64,000 nt of DNA from Omphalotus guepiniiformis (Eukaryota; Basidiomycota; Agaricomycetes; Agaricales; Omphalotaceae): positions 1,302,001-1,366,000 of the forward strand of contig JAQOOI010000019.1 of assembly GCA_028554645.1 (NCBI GenBank), written 5' to 3'. The notes under the pieces are model-generated. The model had not been told where the DNA came from, searched no databases, and saw only the letters and a program-made list of their open reading frames with translations. Numbering within the stretch: the first letter of the stretch is position 1; each line of letters opens with the position of its first letter. The translations under genes were made by a program, and so were the position numbers. Shown piece after piece: positions 1 to 15,987 of the stretch.

Positions 1-1604
1 CGTAACAACGCCATGGGTGTTGCTGACGGCGTAGGTGGTTGGTCAAGGAAATGTCGTTCATCAACACCTGCTGCTTCACCCAGCGCCCTTTTCGCTCGTC
101 ATCTCATGCATTTTTGCTCTGCAGAGCTGGAAGCTGCTACGACGTCGACTTATCCACCTCGTCCGTATCCAACAACTACAACTACAGAAACTACAAAAGA
201 ACAAGTTCCTCTGTATTCCTCCTCACGAAATCCTCCCCCTTCTTCTATTCTCTCCGCAGCTTCAGGCTTTGGTCCCTGCGTGCCCTACACGCCTTTCTCT
301 CCCCCTCCCCCTCCTTCTACTTCGCCGCAGACACAAATAGATCTAGACCCTGGCATTTCCGAAATTTACCCACCTTACGAGTCATACGCGGACGTAGACC
401 TCGAAGATCAACTTACAGATGAGCTAGAAGAGCTTGAAGATGGGATTGACGTCTTGATGATTCTTGAGAGGGCGTATCAGCAGACGCTCGGTGCCCACGT
501 TGTTACTGAGGACCCAAAGCCAGAAAGACTCTTTTCGTCACCGCTAACATCACCATTTCCTCCACCATTGCCTCCGCCGGCATTGGAAGCGTCCACATGT
601 CGATACCCACCCCCTGACCAATCTCATTCCAATACGACCACTGTACCTCTCCTTTCTGGTTCTTCGACTGTACTCTTAGCTGTGCTCGATCACGTTCCGA
701 AAGCGTGGAAAGAGGACGAGAATTCCGAGTCTAATTCTGAGCCGTCATCATCCGACGAAGCACAGGAAACCAACACCGAGACTGAATACGAAGCTGTCGT
801 CAAAGTAGCGCATGTAGGCGACTGCATGGGTATGCTCATCCGAGGGGAACAAGTAGTTTGGAGGAGTGAGGAGATGTGGTGGAGTGTAAGTCTTTTTTCC
901 CGCCTCTTTATTGTTCCCCTCCCTAACGCTTCATGCAGTTCAACACCCCAGTTCAACTCGGTCCTTCATCACCCGCAACACCTTCAACTTCCGCACACGT
1001 GTTTACCCTCCCTGTCCAACAAGGTGACGTGCTCATCCTCGCCAGCGACGGCCTAAGCGACAATCTCTGGGACGAGGACGTCGTAGACGTTATCAAAGGT
1101 GTCCGGAAGAGCTTTTCCTCTGTCTCCCCTGAACCCGACACAAAAGTCCTTGCGGCGCAGCTGTCCGAGGCGCTATGTTCACGCGCGAGGAGGGTATCAG
1201 AACGCCGAGGGAACAGCGTCGTCGTTGGACGCGTGGAGGCGATGAGGCGGCTTGGGGTCATCCCGAAGGACGAGGATGTCGATATTAGCGACAAAGCTGC
1301 ATCGATGAAGAGTACGATCGCACAGGCTGCGGCCGGAGCATTCAAGTCGCAAGTGCAGGCTGATAAAGTTGAGATTGAAGATGAGGTACCGTTTGCTAGG
1401 CGAGCGAGGGAAGCAGGGAGGGTATTTAGAGGTGGTAAGACTGATGGTGAGTTGTTCTGTTTGGTTGCTTGTGTTCGACTCAGTGAGGCTGATGTGGGTG
1501 TAGATATATCGGTCATTGTAGCTGTTATTTCACCTGTTTCGGAAGCTTCTGTTCCTGCTACTGCGAAGGTGTCAGAGGAAGAGGTACAGGGTGTGGGTAG
1601 ATAG
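1..1604 (+). CDS. PTC7-type PP2C-like protein phosphatase, 5' partial
   Basis: PPM/PP2C-fold Ser/Thr phosphatase of the PTC7/Azr1 group, which in yeast is mitochondrial and acts on coenzyme Q biosynthesis. The reading frame is already open at base 1 and runs straight into the family signature GVADGVGGW, so the N-terminus and first exon lie outside the window. A GT-AG intron at 886-938 (phase 0) joins the exon ending EEMWWS to FNTPVQLG. Other recognisable motifs are VAHVGDCMGMLI (beta-strand metal/phosphate region) and VLILASDGLSDNLWDEDVV (metal-binding Asp). Between the first motif and VAHVGD there is a long Ser/Pro-rich insertion of roughly 230 residues, longer than in yeast Ptc7, as often seen in basidiomycete versions. 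It stops with TAG at 1602-1604. The family call rests on motifs; the substrate is inferred. Confidence 0.88.
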
Positions 1605-2656
1605 AGCTTTGTGTGAGTGGTTTTCTTCACTGTTCCTACATTCTTTTTTGTTCATTTGTGGTGGCAGATAACATCATTCGGGATATAATTTCTTCTCTGC
1701 ATATACATACACCTACATATACACATGTTTTCTCGATTCCTGTTTCACGTATCATTATTCTAGGACTCCCCTACTCGTCGGCGTCGTTTGATGTTCATTG
1801 TCAATGTTCGTTAATTCTTCCTCTTCCTCTTTCTTATTGATTGCAATTGCTTTGGCTCGTAAAACATACTATTCATACCTACATCTATCATTTCATGGTC
1901 TGCATGATCAAAGTCATTTACTTCCTGCTTGTACATACCTACACCCCTCCGCAAAGCGCATGTATATACAATAATAATGTACAACTGCTCACTCACTCAC
2001 TAAACAATGTAAATCAACAATCAAGTAACTTGAGACTGGGCGCAACTGCCTTTTTTTGTGAGTACGTATGGAAGGGAGTTGAAAGGACTGGGATTCGGAA
2101 TAGCGATCAGGCTACATGGTTGCTTGAAGACATGTACCATTGTCAGATACTGTGGTTTACCCGCTAGAACGATTCGTGCTTAGGGGGCAGGATTCGCTTT
2201 CTTAGATACGAGGAATTTCAAGGTCAAACAATCAAAGGTGTTATTTCTCTTCCTCGACTACATATCATGGCACTGACAATGACATAACACATAACACATA
2301 ACATACAGCACGAGATTTGATCTGTTCTTTCTAGTCGACCCGACCGTTTTACATTCCAATTGAGGTTCTACGTAGCCAAAAGAAAGTTTAAACACATGGA
2401 GGAAAAGTTGCGGCATACCGACGAAGAATCCAGAGGGAACAAGGAAAGAAAATCGAAAAAAGGGAAATCAGGACAAGGAAAAGAAAGCTCTATGGAAATG
2501 TATCAAATGAGGCGCAAGGAGATGGAAGAGACATAACGAAACGAAACCATAGTTGAAATTGCAACCAGAAACAAAGAGGAAAAACACAACAGCAAAAAGA
2601 CATAGAACACAATAAGCAACTTTACTTCACTCGATACTTGAGCGTAACTCAGAAAA
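1605..2656. other. intergenic region between convergent genes
   Basis: About 1.05 kb between the phosphatase stop and the stop of the Rua1-like gene on the other strand. The short open frames here overlap on both strands, begin mostly with non-ATG codons and show no motif. A short microsatellite-like run of the unit cataaca lies near 2279-2305. It probably contains both 3' UTRs. Confidence 0.6.
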
Positions 2657-5152
2657 TCAGTCAGTCGCAGTCGAGACAAGCCTTCTGAGCTTCTCGAACA
2701 CTTCGTCTTCCTCAAAGACATCCGTCTCTCCATCAAGCGTCGACGTGGAATGGCACGCCGCTGCATGTTTCCACCTAGACATCAACCATGTCAGGCCTGC
2801 ATCACACCACTGGCACCACAACGAAGCGAGTGAAAAACCACGCACCAAAACAACTCCTTCACCTTGACCTCAATATCCTTGATTCCTTCTACAGGCACCC
2901 ATTTCAAGCATTTGTGGCAGTTGCCCTCTTTGATCACCGACTTTTCCGTTTTCTGCGCCGAGGGGCGGTTGACGGTGCGGAAAGCCAAAGGCGGAGAAAA
3001 GGGAAGAGAGGACGAGGCGGAAATGCCTGCAACGATGAACCGACAAGAAATTTATTGTCAGGATCAAGAGGATCTCAAGTAAGGAGACGACGCACCGTGA
3101 CTATATTGCATATGGTAGCTAAAAATTCATTAGCTTGGACAACCTTTTGAATCGATAAATTCACTCTGTACAAGTCGAGCGTCGATCAGCCAAAACTATA
3201 TAAACTTTCGCCAGGTAGTGACATACCACTTGTATGCTGAAAACTTCATAGCAAGCCAGATTTTCTTCCCTTCTCCTCCTCTCTCTGTGCTTTCAATACA
3301 AATAGGACAAAGTCCGATCTTCTCCTTTCCTTTTCCCTTGACAAATCTAGGCGTGTACAGGTCGAATGCACTACGAGGACGATTGTACGTCCCGCCCGGA
3401 TGAGGTACCTTGAATAGAGCGCATTCGGAACTAAACACAAATGCATGAAGAACGAAGAGGCAAAGGACCGGCGAAATACACTCACTCATCCTCTTCAAGT
3501 CTGAAATACGAGCTAGCAGGAAACCGTCTGTAGAAAAGCGAGAACTCGTCTGAGATTTCAATCAGCCCAAGTTTTGCTCCCTTTATATCGAAGTCTTGCC
3601 CAATAGGTTGTCGAGGGAACGTGCGTTGAGTAAAGACGAAACCTCCGAGTCCTTGGTGGATCGTGGCGTCCGTGAGCTTGGAAACAGTTGATGAAGCACG
3701 TTCAGGAGAAAACAGCGACGCAGGTAGCCTTCCTTTTTTACTCTTCGCAAGCAAAATTTGCGAGTCAGGCCGGGCACGTTTCGTGGGGTAAGAAGGGGTC
3801 GGAGATCCCAGAGCTCGTCGTTTTCTTTTGCTGTCCGGGACGTTGTAGGGTGACGAGTCAACAGCACGCTGGTCAACCGGCTTAGAGCTCTTCAGGGATC
3901 GAGAAGCAAGCCGTCCATCGTCGGTCAAAGGGGTCAGAGGACTCAGCGGGGACGAGAGTGTAGACGACTCGGAATTTTGAGATCGTTCGGGTGTGCGATC
4001 AACAAACGGTGATAAAAGAGCGTCTATGCGTTCACAGATCGACATTGTAAAACTCTTCTTCCTTTGGGGAGTAGATGGTTGAGGATGTTGATTCTTGATC
4101 ATTGTAGTAAAGCTATGCCTGTCTAGAGAAGCATCTGAAGTCCGCGACAGAGAAGGTCGTGCTGCAGCAAGCGATCGAAATCCAGGAGGACTAGAAGCAC
4201 GTATAACCGGAGAGAAATAGGGCTGAGCGAACATGGCTTGGTATATTTCATCATAAGCATTTCCCGTCGGCGAGGAAGAATAGAGATTAGTGATATCTTG
4301 TAGGGGTGAAAACGCTCGGAGGGACGACGAAGAGGGAGACGATGACAGCGAAGAGCTTGGTAGCAAAGCGCAGCTCTTGAAGGGAGATGAGGCATTGACT
4401 TCTAATTGTCTTGAGATTGAAGGTGAAGACGAGAAACCCAAAGGACCGTGGTCTCCTCTGAGAGTTCCGTTGGGAAAAGCAGCAAGTTCAGCATCAGGTG
4501 AGTAAAGAAAAGGGGAAGGAGAAGCGTCAGCGGTTGAGTTGAGCCGGATTTCATGTACTGCCGAAGGAGCACTATCAAGTCCAGATGCTCCATTATGTGA
4601 GAAGACGTGGAGAGAATGAGGTGTTAGCTCGGCAGCCTGAGGATGAGATGAGTATATGGGAATGATTTGAGGATCAAGAGTACAATCGTCAAGCACGTGG
4701 TTCTTCTGCATCTTGCGTTTGTCTTCAGTCTCCAGGAAGATACTGGAGCGATAGCAGCCAACAAGGTTGCTCGGAAAATCGATGACATTTTCGTCCAGTT
4801 CCAGCGAAGGATATTGAAATACCATTTCGTCTTCGTGTAATAAGGCCGCACATTCCGAGCTGAAACCTTCGGCTTGATGATGCCAGTGAAAATGATCTTG
4901 AAGGTCCAAATTTAAATCCGCGTATGATTGACCTGCAGCAGAGACCACCGAATCAGGATACAAGACACGGAAAGTTCTTGAACGCTCTCTAGGAAGAGTA
5001 AGGTTTATAGAATCGTTAGCCATCGCAATGTTGTGAGTACTGTTTGGTCGAGGGTGAAGCTGCAAAAGCGCAGTGTCATCGCGACTCCGATTTTGGGGGA
5101 TAGCCTGTGTCACGTGCAATTTTGACATCGAATCGGAAGACAACCCGAACAT
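2657..5152 (-). CDS. Rua1-like transcription regulator with C-terminal Cys/His zinc domain
   Basis: Five exons read coherently on the minus strand: 5152-3486, 3430-3227, 3118-3096 (only 23 nt), 3026-2846 and 2774-2657, with GT-AG junctions and matching phases, giving about 730 residues. The first 570 residues are low-complexity Ser/Pro/Thr-rich. The C-terminal 150 residues carry the Rua1 C-terminal domain pattern: GLCPIC, a tryptophan-containing AMKFSAYKCYHMQYSHGIS stretch, SPPLAFR, then NCHKCLKWV and WWKHAAACH, which supply paired Cys/His zinc ligands. The prototype Rua1 controls the ustilagic acid (glycolipid) cluster in Ustilago maydis. No secondary-metabolite cluster is visible here, so the target genes are unknown. 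The ATG at 5152 is the first in frame. Confidence 0.85.
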
Positions 5153-5689
5153 ACAGCCTAGTCCAAATACTCAACTATACATTAGAGACGCTGTAGTCAG
5201 CGGTCTCCATTCGTATTGAAATGTATGAGAACTTATACAGAGAAGAAACTGCTTTACGTTTCCTTCTTCTTTGCATCCGATACAAGTGCGGATGAGAGCC
5301 CCTGTCACCCTCAATAGTTGTCGTAGCAGAGACTACTTACGTTGTGTCGCCAGCACCATGTTAAAGAGACCATTTCGGCGCATTTAGAACCAACTACTTA
5401 CCACGGGATCCCAGGATCAGGAATAGCACATCCTAAACACAAACTGAGGCTCTCTAGGAGGTAAAAGCTAAAAGCACAATTGATAGTATTGTGGGACTTT
5501 TAATCAAGCCCGGTCGCGTCCTGCACGATCCGACAATCGCTATATATGTCTTTTGAGACAGTCGTGGCAGGTCGTGGCAGGTCGTGGTATACAAAAATTC
5601 GGTTACACGGCTAGGTATCGTTATCAAGTGAACGAGTCCGACGTAAAAGTCCTTGTCAATTTCTTTTCCGTGCCGGTAATAAACATCGA
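5153..5689. other. intergenic, promoter side of the Rua1-like gene
   Basis: This 537-bp gap lies upstream of the Rua1-like start and downstream of the DUF6533 gene stop. It contains a TATATATG sequence near 5541 and the 10-bp tandem repeat listed separately. No ORF is supported. Confidence 0.5.
5561..5589. repeat. 10-bp tandem repeat, nearly three units
   Basis: The unit gtcgtggcag occurs twice perfectly and a third time as gtcgtggta, head to tail, within the promoter-side gap of the Rua1-like gene. It may be replication slippage or a cluster of regulator sites. Confidence 0.8.
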
Positions 5690-7533
5690 TTATGTCGGAC
5701 GATAGTGATACGATGGGCTGGAGAATATGACATCAGAGGTTCCGGATGCCGTCGCAAAATCAGCGCTGGTGCGTGATGCTGGTGCTGGTGCGGGTTCGTT
5801 ATTGAAATTCATGTTGCTCTCATTGACGGCAACCGAGGTAAAAATCAGAGGAGATGGCGTTCTGGCTGTCAACTCGTTTCTCTTGCGTAGAATCAAGAAC
5901 ATCACGCGATTGCAGAGCATGGAATGAATCACACGTTGTGGCCTATTCAAAGGTACTCATGAGCAGTGGCATCAATTGAAGAAGAGAACCACGATACATC
6001 GTGAGCCAGGGTCCCATTGACTTGGAGGACAATTAATAGCTTTGAATCGAAGCAGGTTTGCCACTTACTGGGACTACTGCAGAGCTGCAGATATTGCCGA
6101 TGGAAAGCGCTAGGCAGTTCGAAGGTCGTGAGACAAAAACTAAGTATTACTGTGGGGAAAGGAACACCTACCGAGAAGATACAGGTAGAACAGAAGACCT
6201 GTTTGCATTCGTCGTATACATTCTGCATTCAGTCAGAAATCTAGTGACTCACCCTCTCTATACAGTTGAATCACCCAAGGTGAACGTGTGCGCCGGACTG
6301 GAGCAACAGTTAGTTATCCGTTTTGGAGTACTCACACAACTCCTTGGTAATGCTCACGATGCTGGTACCCCCTGATTGCCATGAAAACCGCGATGACTAA
6401 TAGAAGAATGTTTGAAAACCCATCCTATCCTTTAAGATCACAATTGTACGCACAAGTTTCGCACACCGCCAACAATACGAAAGCAATGAAGATTTGATTT
6501 CCTGCATCCAGAAGATCACACCCTCGATCAGGTGTTGGTCCATCTGCGGTTAGTCCAGCTTCAGTCCAGCGCCGCTCATAGGAACAGCGAGAGTAGAATG
6601 AACGCACATTGTAATGATTGTATCTCTGATCTCGTGAGCACCACCGCAGGTACCATTAGGAGCTAGATGAGCGAATAGACAGTCAACGACGGAACACGGA
6701 GAATACAAGATACTGACTGTAGCAAGGCACGCGAAAACGATGAGTATAGACCTTTTGCAATCCCAAACAGCGTATGTCCGCAGCATGAGCACAACTAGCA
6801 GGTCGTATGTTGAGCTATTGCCATTCTTTGAATAGTAATGCACATACGTTCTGAAATGGATATCCCCTGTGCTAGGTCAGCAGAGGTATTCTCTAAGCCG
6901 TGAAATAACACCAACAATGAGCGCTAGCCCTACGAGATGGAAGAACGAGAACTGGTCAGAACCAGGCATGCAGATACGCAAGTAATTGATACACACATAT
7001 AATGGCTTTTGATTGTGCACTACACTCCTAAAGCGACGTGTAGAGTTAGGCAACCCATTTCTCGAAGGCATGCTTTAAAATGAACTAACCTCAATCGAGA
7101 CCATCGCGAATTGTACTAGAATCAAGCTGAGTTAGCAATCCATTGAGACCGGAAAGTGGCTGCGACACGCTCACGATTAAAGGACATAGTCATATCAACA
7201 AATGGAAGGTAGCGATTAAGAAAAAACATACACGACCCCAAACTCAGGGGCTGCGACCAAACATATTCTACCTACATAACGCAAGAGGTTTAGTCGATCT
7301 TCACGATGCGACTCGGTGTAAAGCACGTACCTCTTGGTCCAATGTACACAGGTAATCATATACCTATCATATGTGAGAAGGGTGATATGGCACACTCTAA
7401 TGAAGAGTTAGTTTTCTTACCAGCAGTGTCCCGCTGACAAACAGATTGCTTGGAATCAAACCGAAATACTGAAATAAAAGAAAGAGTTGGTACAAAGGTA
7501 TAGAAACTCAACACAAACATATACCGTTGCCAT
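5690..7533 (-). CDS. DUF6533-type multi-pass membrane protein
   Basis: A heavily interrupted gene of a family found widely in Agaricomycetes. The first codons (ATG at 7533, then MAT) splice to YFGLIPSNLFVSGTLL, then to VYDYLCTLDQE and VEYVWSQPLSLGSCMFFLNRYLPFV. This is the DUF6533 signature: a Tyr-Asp in the first membrane helix, E-V-E-x-x-W, and a Leu-Asn-Arg-Tyr at the second helix. Later exons give VVLMLRTYAVWDCKRSILI (the usual LRTYA helix end), IFIAFVLLAVCET, a YREGLLFYLYLL segment and a final exon starting QRVIHSMLCNRVMFLILRKR, followed by an Ala/Pro-rich tail. About seven membrane helices are expected. Function is unknown; a sensor role is often suggested from topology only. Some internal exon ends are uncertain. 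Confidence 0.8.
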
Positions 7534-7960
7534 CTAGTTTTTCTGCCCGATGAGCATTAATGTTTGGTAGAGGAAGGCCACCATAGGTATGAAGGATTTG
7601 CGCAGAAACCACACGGACTTAAATACTTTCACTGCCAAGATTATGTATTAGTATCGGAAGCTATACAGAAGTCTATCAAAATAGGAAATCGCCCAATACC
7701 GGTCTTTAGACCTTGCCACGCTCTTTGGTTGCGCTCGCAGCTGCAAACGAGCATTTTTCCACCAATAGCGTCGCCTGCTACAATAATCAAAATACATTGG
7801 GAATTCACCAGTACGGCCGCACTTGCAGCGGGCACATCGTTACGTGTTGTATTTATATACTTGATGCTAACTTCATGAAAATCACTAAAACATCCATCCT
7901 TGCGAAGACTACCAAGTAAATAAATATGAGAGTTGGAGCAGGAGACATCGTACCTATACA
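7534..7960. other. intergenic, promoter side of DUF6533 gene
   Basis: 427 bp between the start of the DUF6533 gene and the stop of the NBS1 gene, which are both on the minus strand. Overlapping short frames on both strands lack motifs; no gene is supported. Confidence 0.5.
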
Positions 7961-10900
7961 TCATCGCCGACGTTTCTTTCCTTTAAAGCCCTTGAACGCA
8001 TCATCATCCGAGTCATCATCCACAATGACAACAGCGGCTTTCTTTGTCCTAGAAGGTTGAGCCTTCCTTGCAGAACGCTTGGGTGGTGCTGTTGAAGTAA
8101 GGGTTTCAGGAATACTTTCATCTTCATCCCCGATCTCGACTATATCATCATCCTCCTCTTTGACCTGGCTCTCATCATCATCAAGGAATAATGGTTGCGT
8201 ATTTGTTGTAGACTTCGCGCGGGAAGCTTTTCTTGCAGCAGAGACACTCCCTGCCCTAGTCGCTCGTTTGCCTTGTGTTGTGGGGAATGATTCTTCCTCG
8301 TCCGAATCATTGACAACCAGTGCGCGACCTTTTGACCGTGAGACTTGTGTGCCCTGGTGACCGTCCCAAGCCTCCTCGAATTGACTCTGGGACTGATTCG
8401 GCGCCTGAGAATTAGAAGTCTTCCAGTATCCTGGGATACTCAATCAGATTCGTACTCTGAAGGATTGTACTCTATCACTCACCCGCTCCCAGACCATAAT
8501 CCTGACTTTCACTGATTACCAACTCAATGGTTGGAGTGCGCTTAGCACCAGCATCTTTCTATTCAGGAAATCAATGAACCTTTCAATCGTGCGGAGTTAT
8601 TGTATATACCTTCTTGAATTTCTTGAAGTTCGGCTTCCCTTGCCATTGTGTGACAATCTGACTCTGCCGTTCCTGCGCTCGAGTTCTGTCTTTATGAACA
8701 TCAAGCTCGACGATCACCATAAAGTTGCCCCGAATGTTTGATTCATCTCCAAATTCCTCTAGAATAGCCCATTGATCCTCCTGTTCCGCACGACCTATCT
8801 CGGGTTTTGAGATCTTAAGTTTGTTGAACTCGCGATCAAATTCATCTTCTGTTTTCTTGCCACGCTTGCTAGATGCCACGGCCTTCAAGAAGACGGGATC
8901 AGTGTCTGGTTTTCCAGGAGCGGCACCCGAGGCTTTTCCGGGTTTCGAAGAGGACGGAGGATTGGAAGTTGCGAGATCAGGCTGTGGAGGCGCGACTGCG
9001 GGTACAACCGAGTTCATATTTTCGATAGCCTGCCTCTTAGAAGGCGGAGCTACCGACCCGGCCCTCGTGCTAGAGGCAGTCCTAGCAAGCGACACCTGGA
9101 CATCGTCCATCTCCGCGTCTTCTGAGCTTGCCTTTCTTTTACGACTCTGGGTTCGGGTCTGGGTTTGGGTCGCCGTGGCTTGTGATTCATCAGACTCTTC
9201 AGGCACTGTTTCCAGTGAACGCAGAGCATCAGTCCTTGCGGTTTCGATTAGATCACCGGATTGGGATTGTGTGTTCAACGTCGAGGTAACATTATCGTCC
9301 AAGGGAATTTGACTCAATACGGAGTCAGCACTTTCGGGGTCACCGGTGGCGTCGAACAACGCCTTGAATTTTTTGTGGGGTGGCTCCTCAGCAGAATCTC
9401 GCAATGAAGGGAATTGCGACTGGACAGAATCGGTAGTCTCGGTCACACCCACACGTCGTTTAAGCCTGGAAGATCGCGCAGGTCCAGGTGCCTAACAGTA
9501 CAAAGCTTAGTGGGTCAATATTATTTGTACTGCTACAGAGGACTCACGGTCAGGTCTAGCATCACCGGAGTGGCAGCTTTTGCTGGCGCTGGTAGTTCAG
9601 GCGAAATAGAAGTAAGTGATGTATCCGGAGTATTAAGAATGATAGACGGATCGTCAAGGCCAGTAATGATTGGTTTCCCATTGTTTACTCGTCGAGTAAG
9701 AACCTTCACAGACCGTATCATTGACAGCAAATGTCTTTCTCCAGGAAGTAAAACTCACCTTACGTGGTCGAGGAGCCTCAGCTACTTCAGAACTTTCAGG
9801 TTCAGGCTGTGTATCTTGGGACTGGCTGCGAACCACACGGCGTACAAGTTTCTTCCTCGGCGCCTGTGCCTCGGGTTTTGATTCAGGTTCGGCAGGTTCG
9901 GGAGGGATCGTCATTTCTTCAACCAGTGTGTTTGGAACAAAACTTGGCAGTGGAGAAGAGGAGCGGTGACCTAAATCGTTGCTTGTTAATTGGACTGGTT
10001 TTAGCAAGTGCTTTCTCACCTTCATCAGCGTCCATCGATTCTTCTGCAGGTTCCGAAAGAGCCTTTATATCGACATTGAGTACAGCTATGATGATGTCGT
10101 TGGCTGAGACAAAGCGCCGTTTGTATCTGAATCAACAGTCAGGCATCTGGAGGTGGACAATAGTTTAAAAACACACATTCGAGCCTCTTCGACTAATTCT
10201 TTCCACCCATCGTGTCCAATTGCTGCGATAATTCCTGCCTTGTCCCCAACAGTGAGCAATGTCTGGTCTTCTTTGGCAGTACCGCGAGAGAGGGCACGAT
10301 GCCACTTCATCTTGCCATCTTGTACATCAAACGTCTCTATTGCCCCGCCGCCTGTCGTGATGAGATCACGCAAGCCACTGTCCAGTTCTCTGCCCTTTTC
10401 ACCCACGCACAGAAAGCGGAAGCCCTCGAATATCCCAGATCGTTGTTCATTGGGTGCCCACACATCAAAAGTTTTGTGTTCAGGAGAAAGTGAAGGAGAG
10501 AATGACGGACGAAACTTTGAGATAGATGGCAAGCTAAATTCACGAGACTCGGGATCGCTATTCACACGAATGACTTCATTGAGCCACTCAGGCTTGACAA
10601 ACTGGCACGAAGTGATGAGAGAGGTAGCAATAGGAGCAGTCGCAGAGTAAACGGAGGTGATATGATGTGTGACTAGATCACTTGGAGAATGTACAACGCT
10701 GATGCCCAGGCTGGCGCATGAATCCAGGGAGATTGAATTACTGCGCTGAGGTGAGAGGAAGCAGCACACTGGCTCCCATCGAATCCTTGTCAAAAGTTGA
10801 GTTTATACTTAGAATACCAGTTCTGGGGAACTTACCTCACAGGAATTGAAGCTGTTAAGGCGACCTGGTCGCCATCTTGCAAATCGTGAGCTGCATGTCC

Positions 10901-11285
10901 GTTGATGGCAACGTCCTGGCCATCTCGTTTTATACTGATACTTTTGTCCCTGGTGTTGAATATCTGAAGAGAGGGTCGTTTTGCCGGATCGCTCTGAAGC
11001 GACGTGAGCCAACGCGAAGGGAATTTGAGCCTGTTCACTCACGACATCTTCCTTAGAGTATGCTCCAACAGTGAGCACACAATGCTCTTGTGATATTTTC
11101 TTGCTGTTGATGACGAGTGGCTGATTCTTTCTGCCTACTGCGTAAGATGAACCAGGCTTCAGAAGTTTCGTTTCTGAGATGCACTGTCTATTAGATCGCG
11201 AGAAAGCGAGAAGAGAAAGATACTTGCTACTGAAGTCCAACTGTGCCGAATCTTCACCGTCAAATGGTCCAAGGATAGTCCACAT
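7961..11285 (-). CDS. NBS1: Nibrin/NBS1-like subunit of the Mre11-Rad50-Nbs1 complex
   Basis: DNA double-strand-break sensor subunit acting in the nucleus with Mre11 and Rad50. The N-terminus, MWTILGPFDGE then KLLKPGSSYAVGRKNQPLVI and ISQEHC, is a forkhead-associated domain, continuing with DLQDGDQVAL. Next come tandem BRCT repeats (WEPVCCFL; GFRFLCVGEKGRELDSGLRD; TTGGGAIETF; WKELVEEAR). After a long Ser/Thr/Gln-rich disordered stretch with several SQ/TQ sites there is KPNFKKFKK, the conserved Mre11-binding motif. The extreme C-terminus is an acidic run followed by AFKGFKGKKRRR, resembling the acidic-patch plus F-x-x-F element that recruits ATM/Tel1. At least six introns interrupt it. The region at about 11170-11225 could hold a short intron or be read through in frame. 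The start is the ATG at 11285. Confidence 0.88.
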
Positions 11286-11601
11286 CCTGAGACACAGAAC
11301 AAAGAGCTAGTTTATGACATTCACAATCACCGTTGTAGTTAAGTTCTGAAATATGAAGTTTTGAAGCCAACGCGTCGGCGACGGGTAGCGTGATTAGGAG
11401 AGCGTGATAGGTCACGCGCCATGCCATGACTCATCATGTCGTTCAAAAATGTGAATGAATTCAGAATGGCCGTTGAGATGTATTGTAAAATAAGTGGAGG
11501 TAGTGGATGCACGTATAATACACATTCTTTGACTCGTATAAGTAAAAATAAGAAAATTTGCACAAGAAAACGAATAAAATCGTAGATGATAGTATCCAGT
11601 T
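11286..11601. other. short intergenic gap between NBS1 and KDM4 genes
   Basis: 316 bp between the NBS1 start and the stop of the demethylase gene, both on the minus strand. It must contain the NBS1 promoter and the 3' UTR of the demethylase. No ORF or clear TATA motif is seen. Confidence 0.5.
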
Positions 11602-15429
<3,828 letters not shown>

Positions 15430-15725
15430 CTAGTATTGATGTTGTGACTTAATTCGAAGTGTGGAAATTGCTGGTGCAATACTGATTGGAAGACAGCTGC
15501 CAGCGAGAGATGGTGAAACTCGTAGTTCAAAGTTGAATAGTCTGAATGTTGGACGAGTAGTAGAAAGGTGAAGAACCGGGTTACTGTCTTGCTCGTCGTC
15601 TACGACGACCCAGGCGAATCTGCCCTAATTCTAGGTAAGGTCTCGGCCAAACGTCATCGGCAACCGACGTGGTCACATGCTTCAGTCAAAGCGCCTCAGC
15701 GCCTCAGCCGCGCCTCTCCAGCACC

Positions 15726-15987
15726 ATGTCACCTCTGAATCTGCGTTCACTACGAGCAGCTCATGCTAGTCGTCAGAACATTGTAGGTGTCTTCCCGATG
15801 CGCATACGATGTTCTTGACTCACGAGTTAACTGGTATTAGTACTCTTTCGAGAGAAATCTCAACAAGGGCAGCGCGCTGCGCGCAGGCATGAACTCGAGT
15901 CTTCTCTCAGCTGTACACCTCTACACAGGCAGCATAACGGTCCTTTCAGTACAATTACATGCCTTACAAGAGCAAGTTCGGTTATAG
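15726..15987 (+). CDS. possible small two-exon protein, unknown
   Basis: An ATG at 15726 opens 19 codons, a plausible GT-AG intron spans 15783-15840, and a second exon reads to TAG at 15985-15987, giving about 67 residues (MSPLNLRSLRAAHASRQNI, then YSFERNLNKGSALRAG). It is positively charged at the N-terminus, as a mitochondrial presequence would be, but no family is recognised. It lies divergent from the demethylase gene start, about 300 bp away. It could equally be chance reading within a promoter region. Confidence 0.25.

Noticed and set aside
953..1630. 225-codon minus-strand frame opposite the phosphatase exon
   Set aside because: It is the antisense of a well-supported phosphatase exon; its Ser/Thr-rich text has no motif.
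8821..9312. 163-codon plus-strand frame
   Set aside because: Shadow of the low-complexity middle of NBS1 on the other strand.
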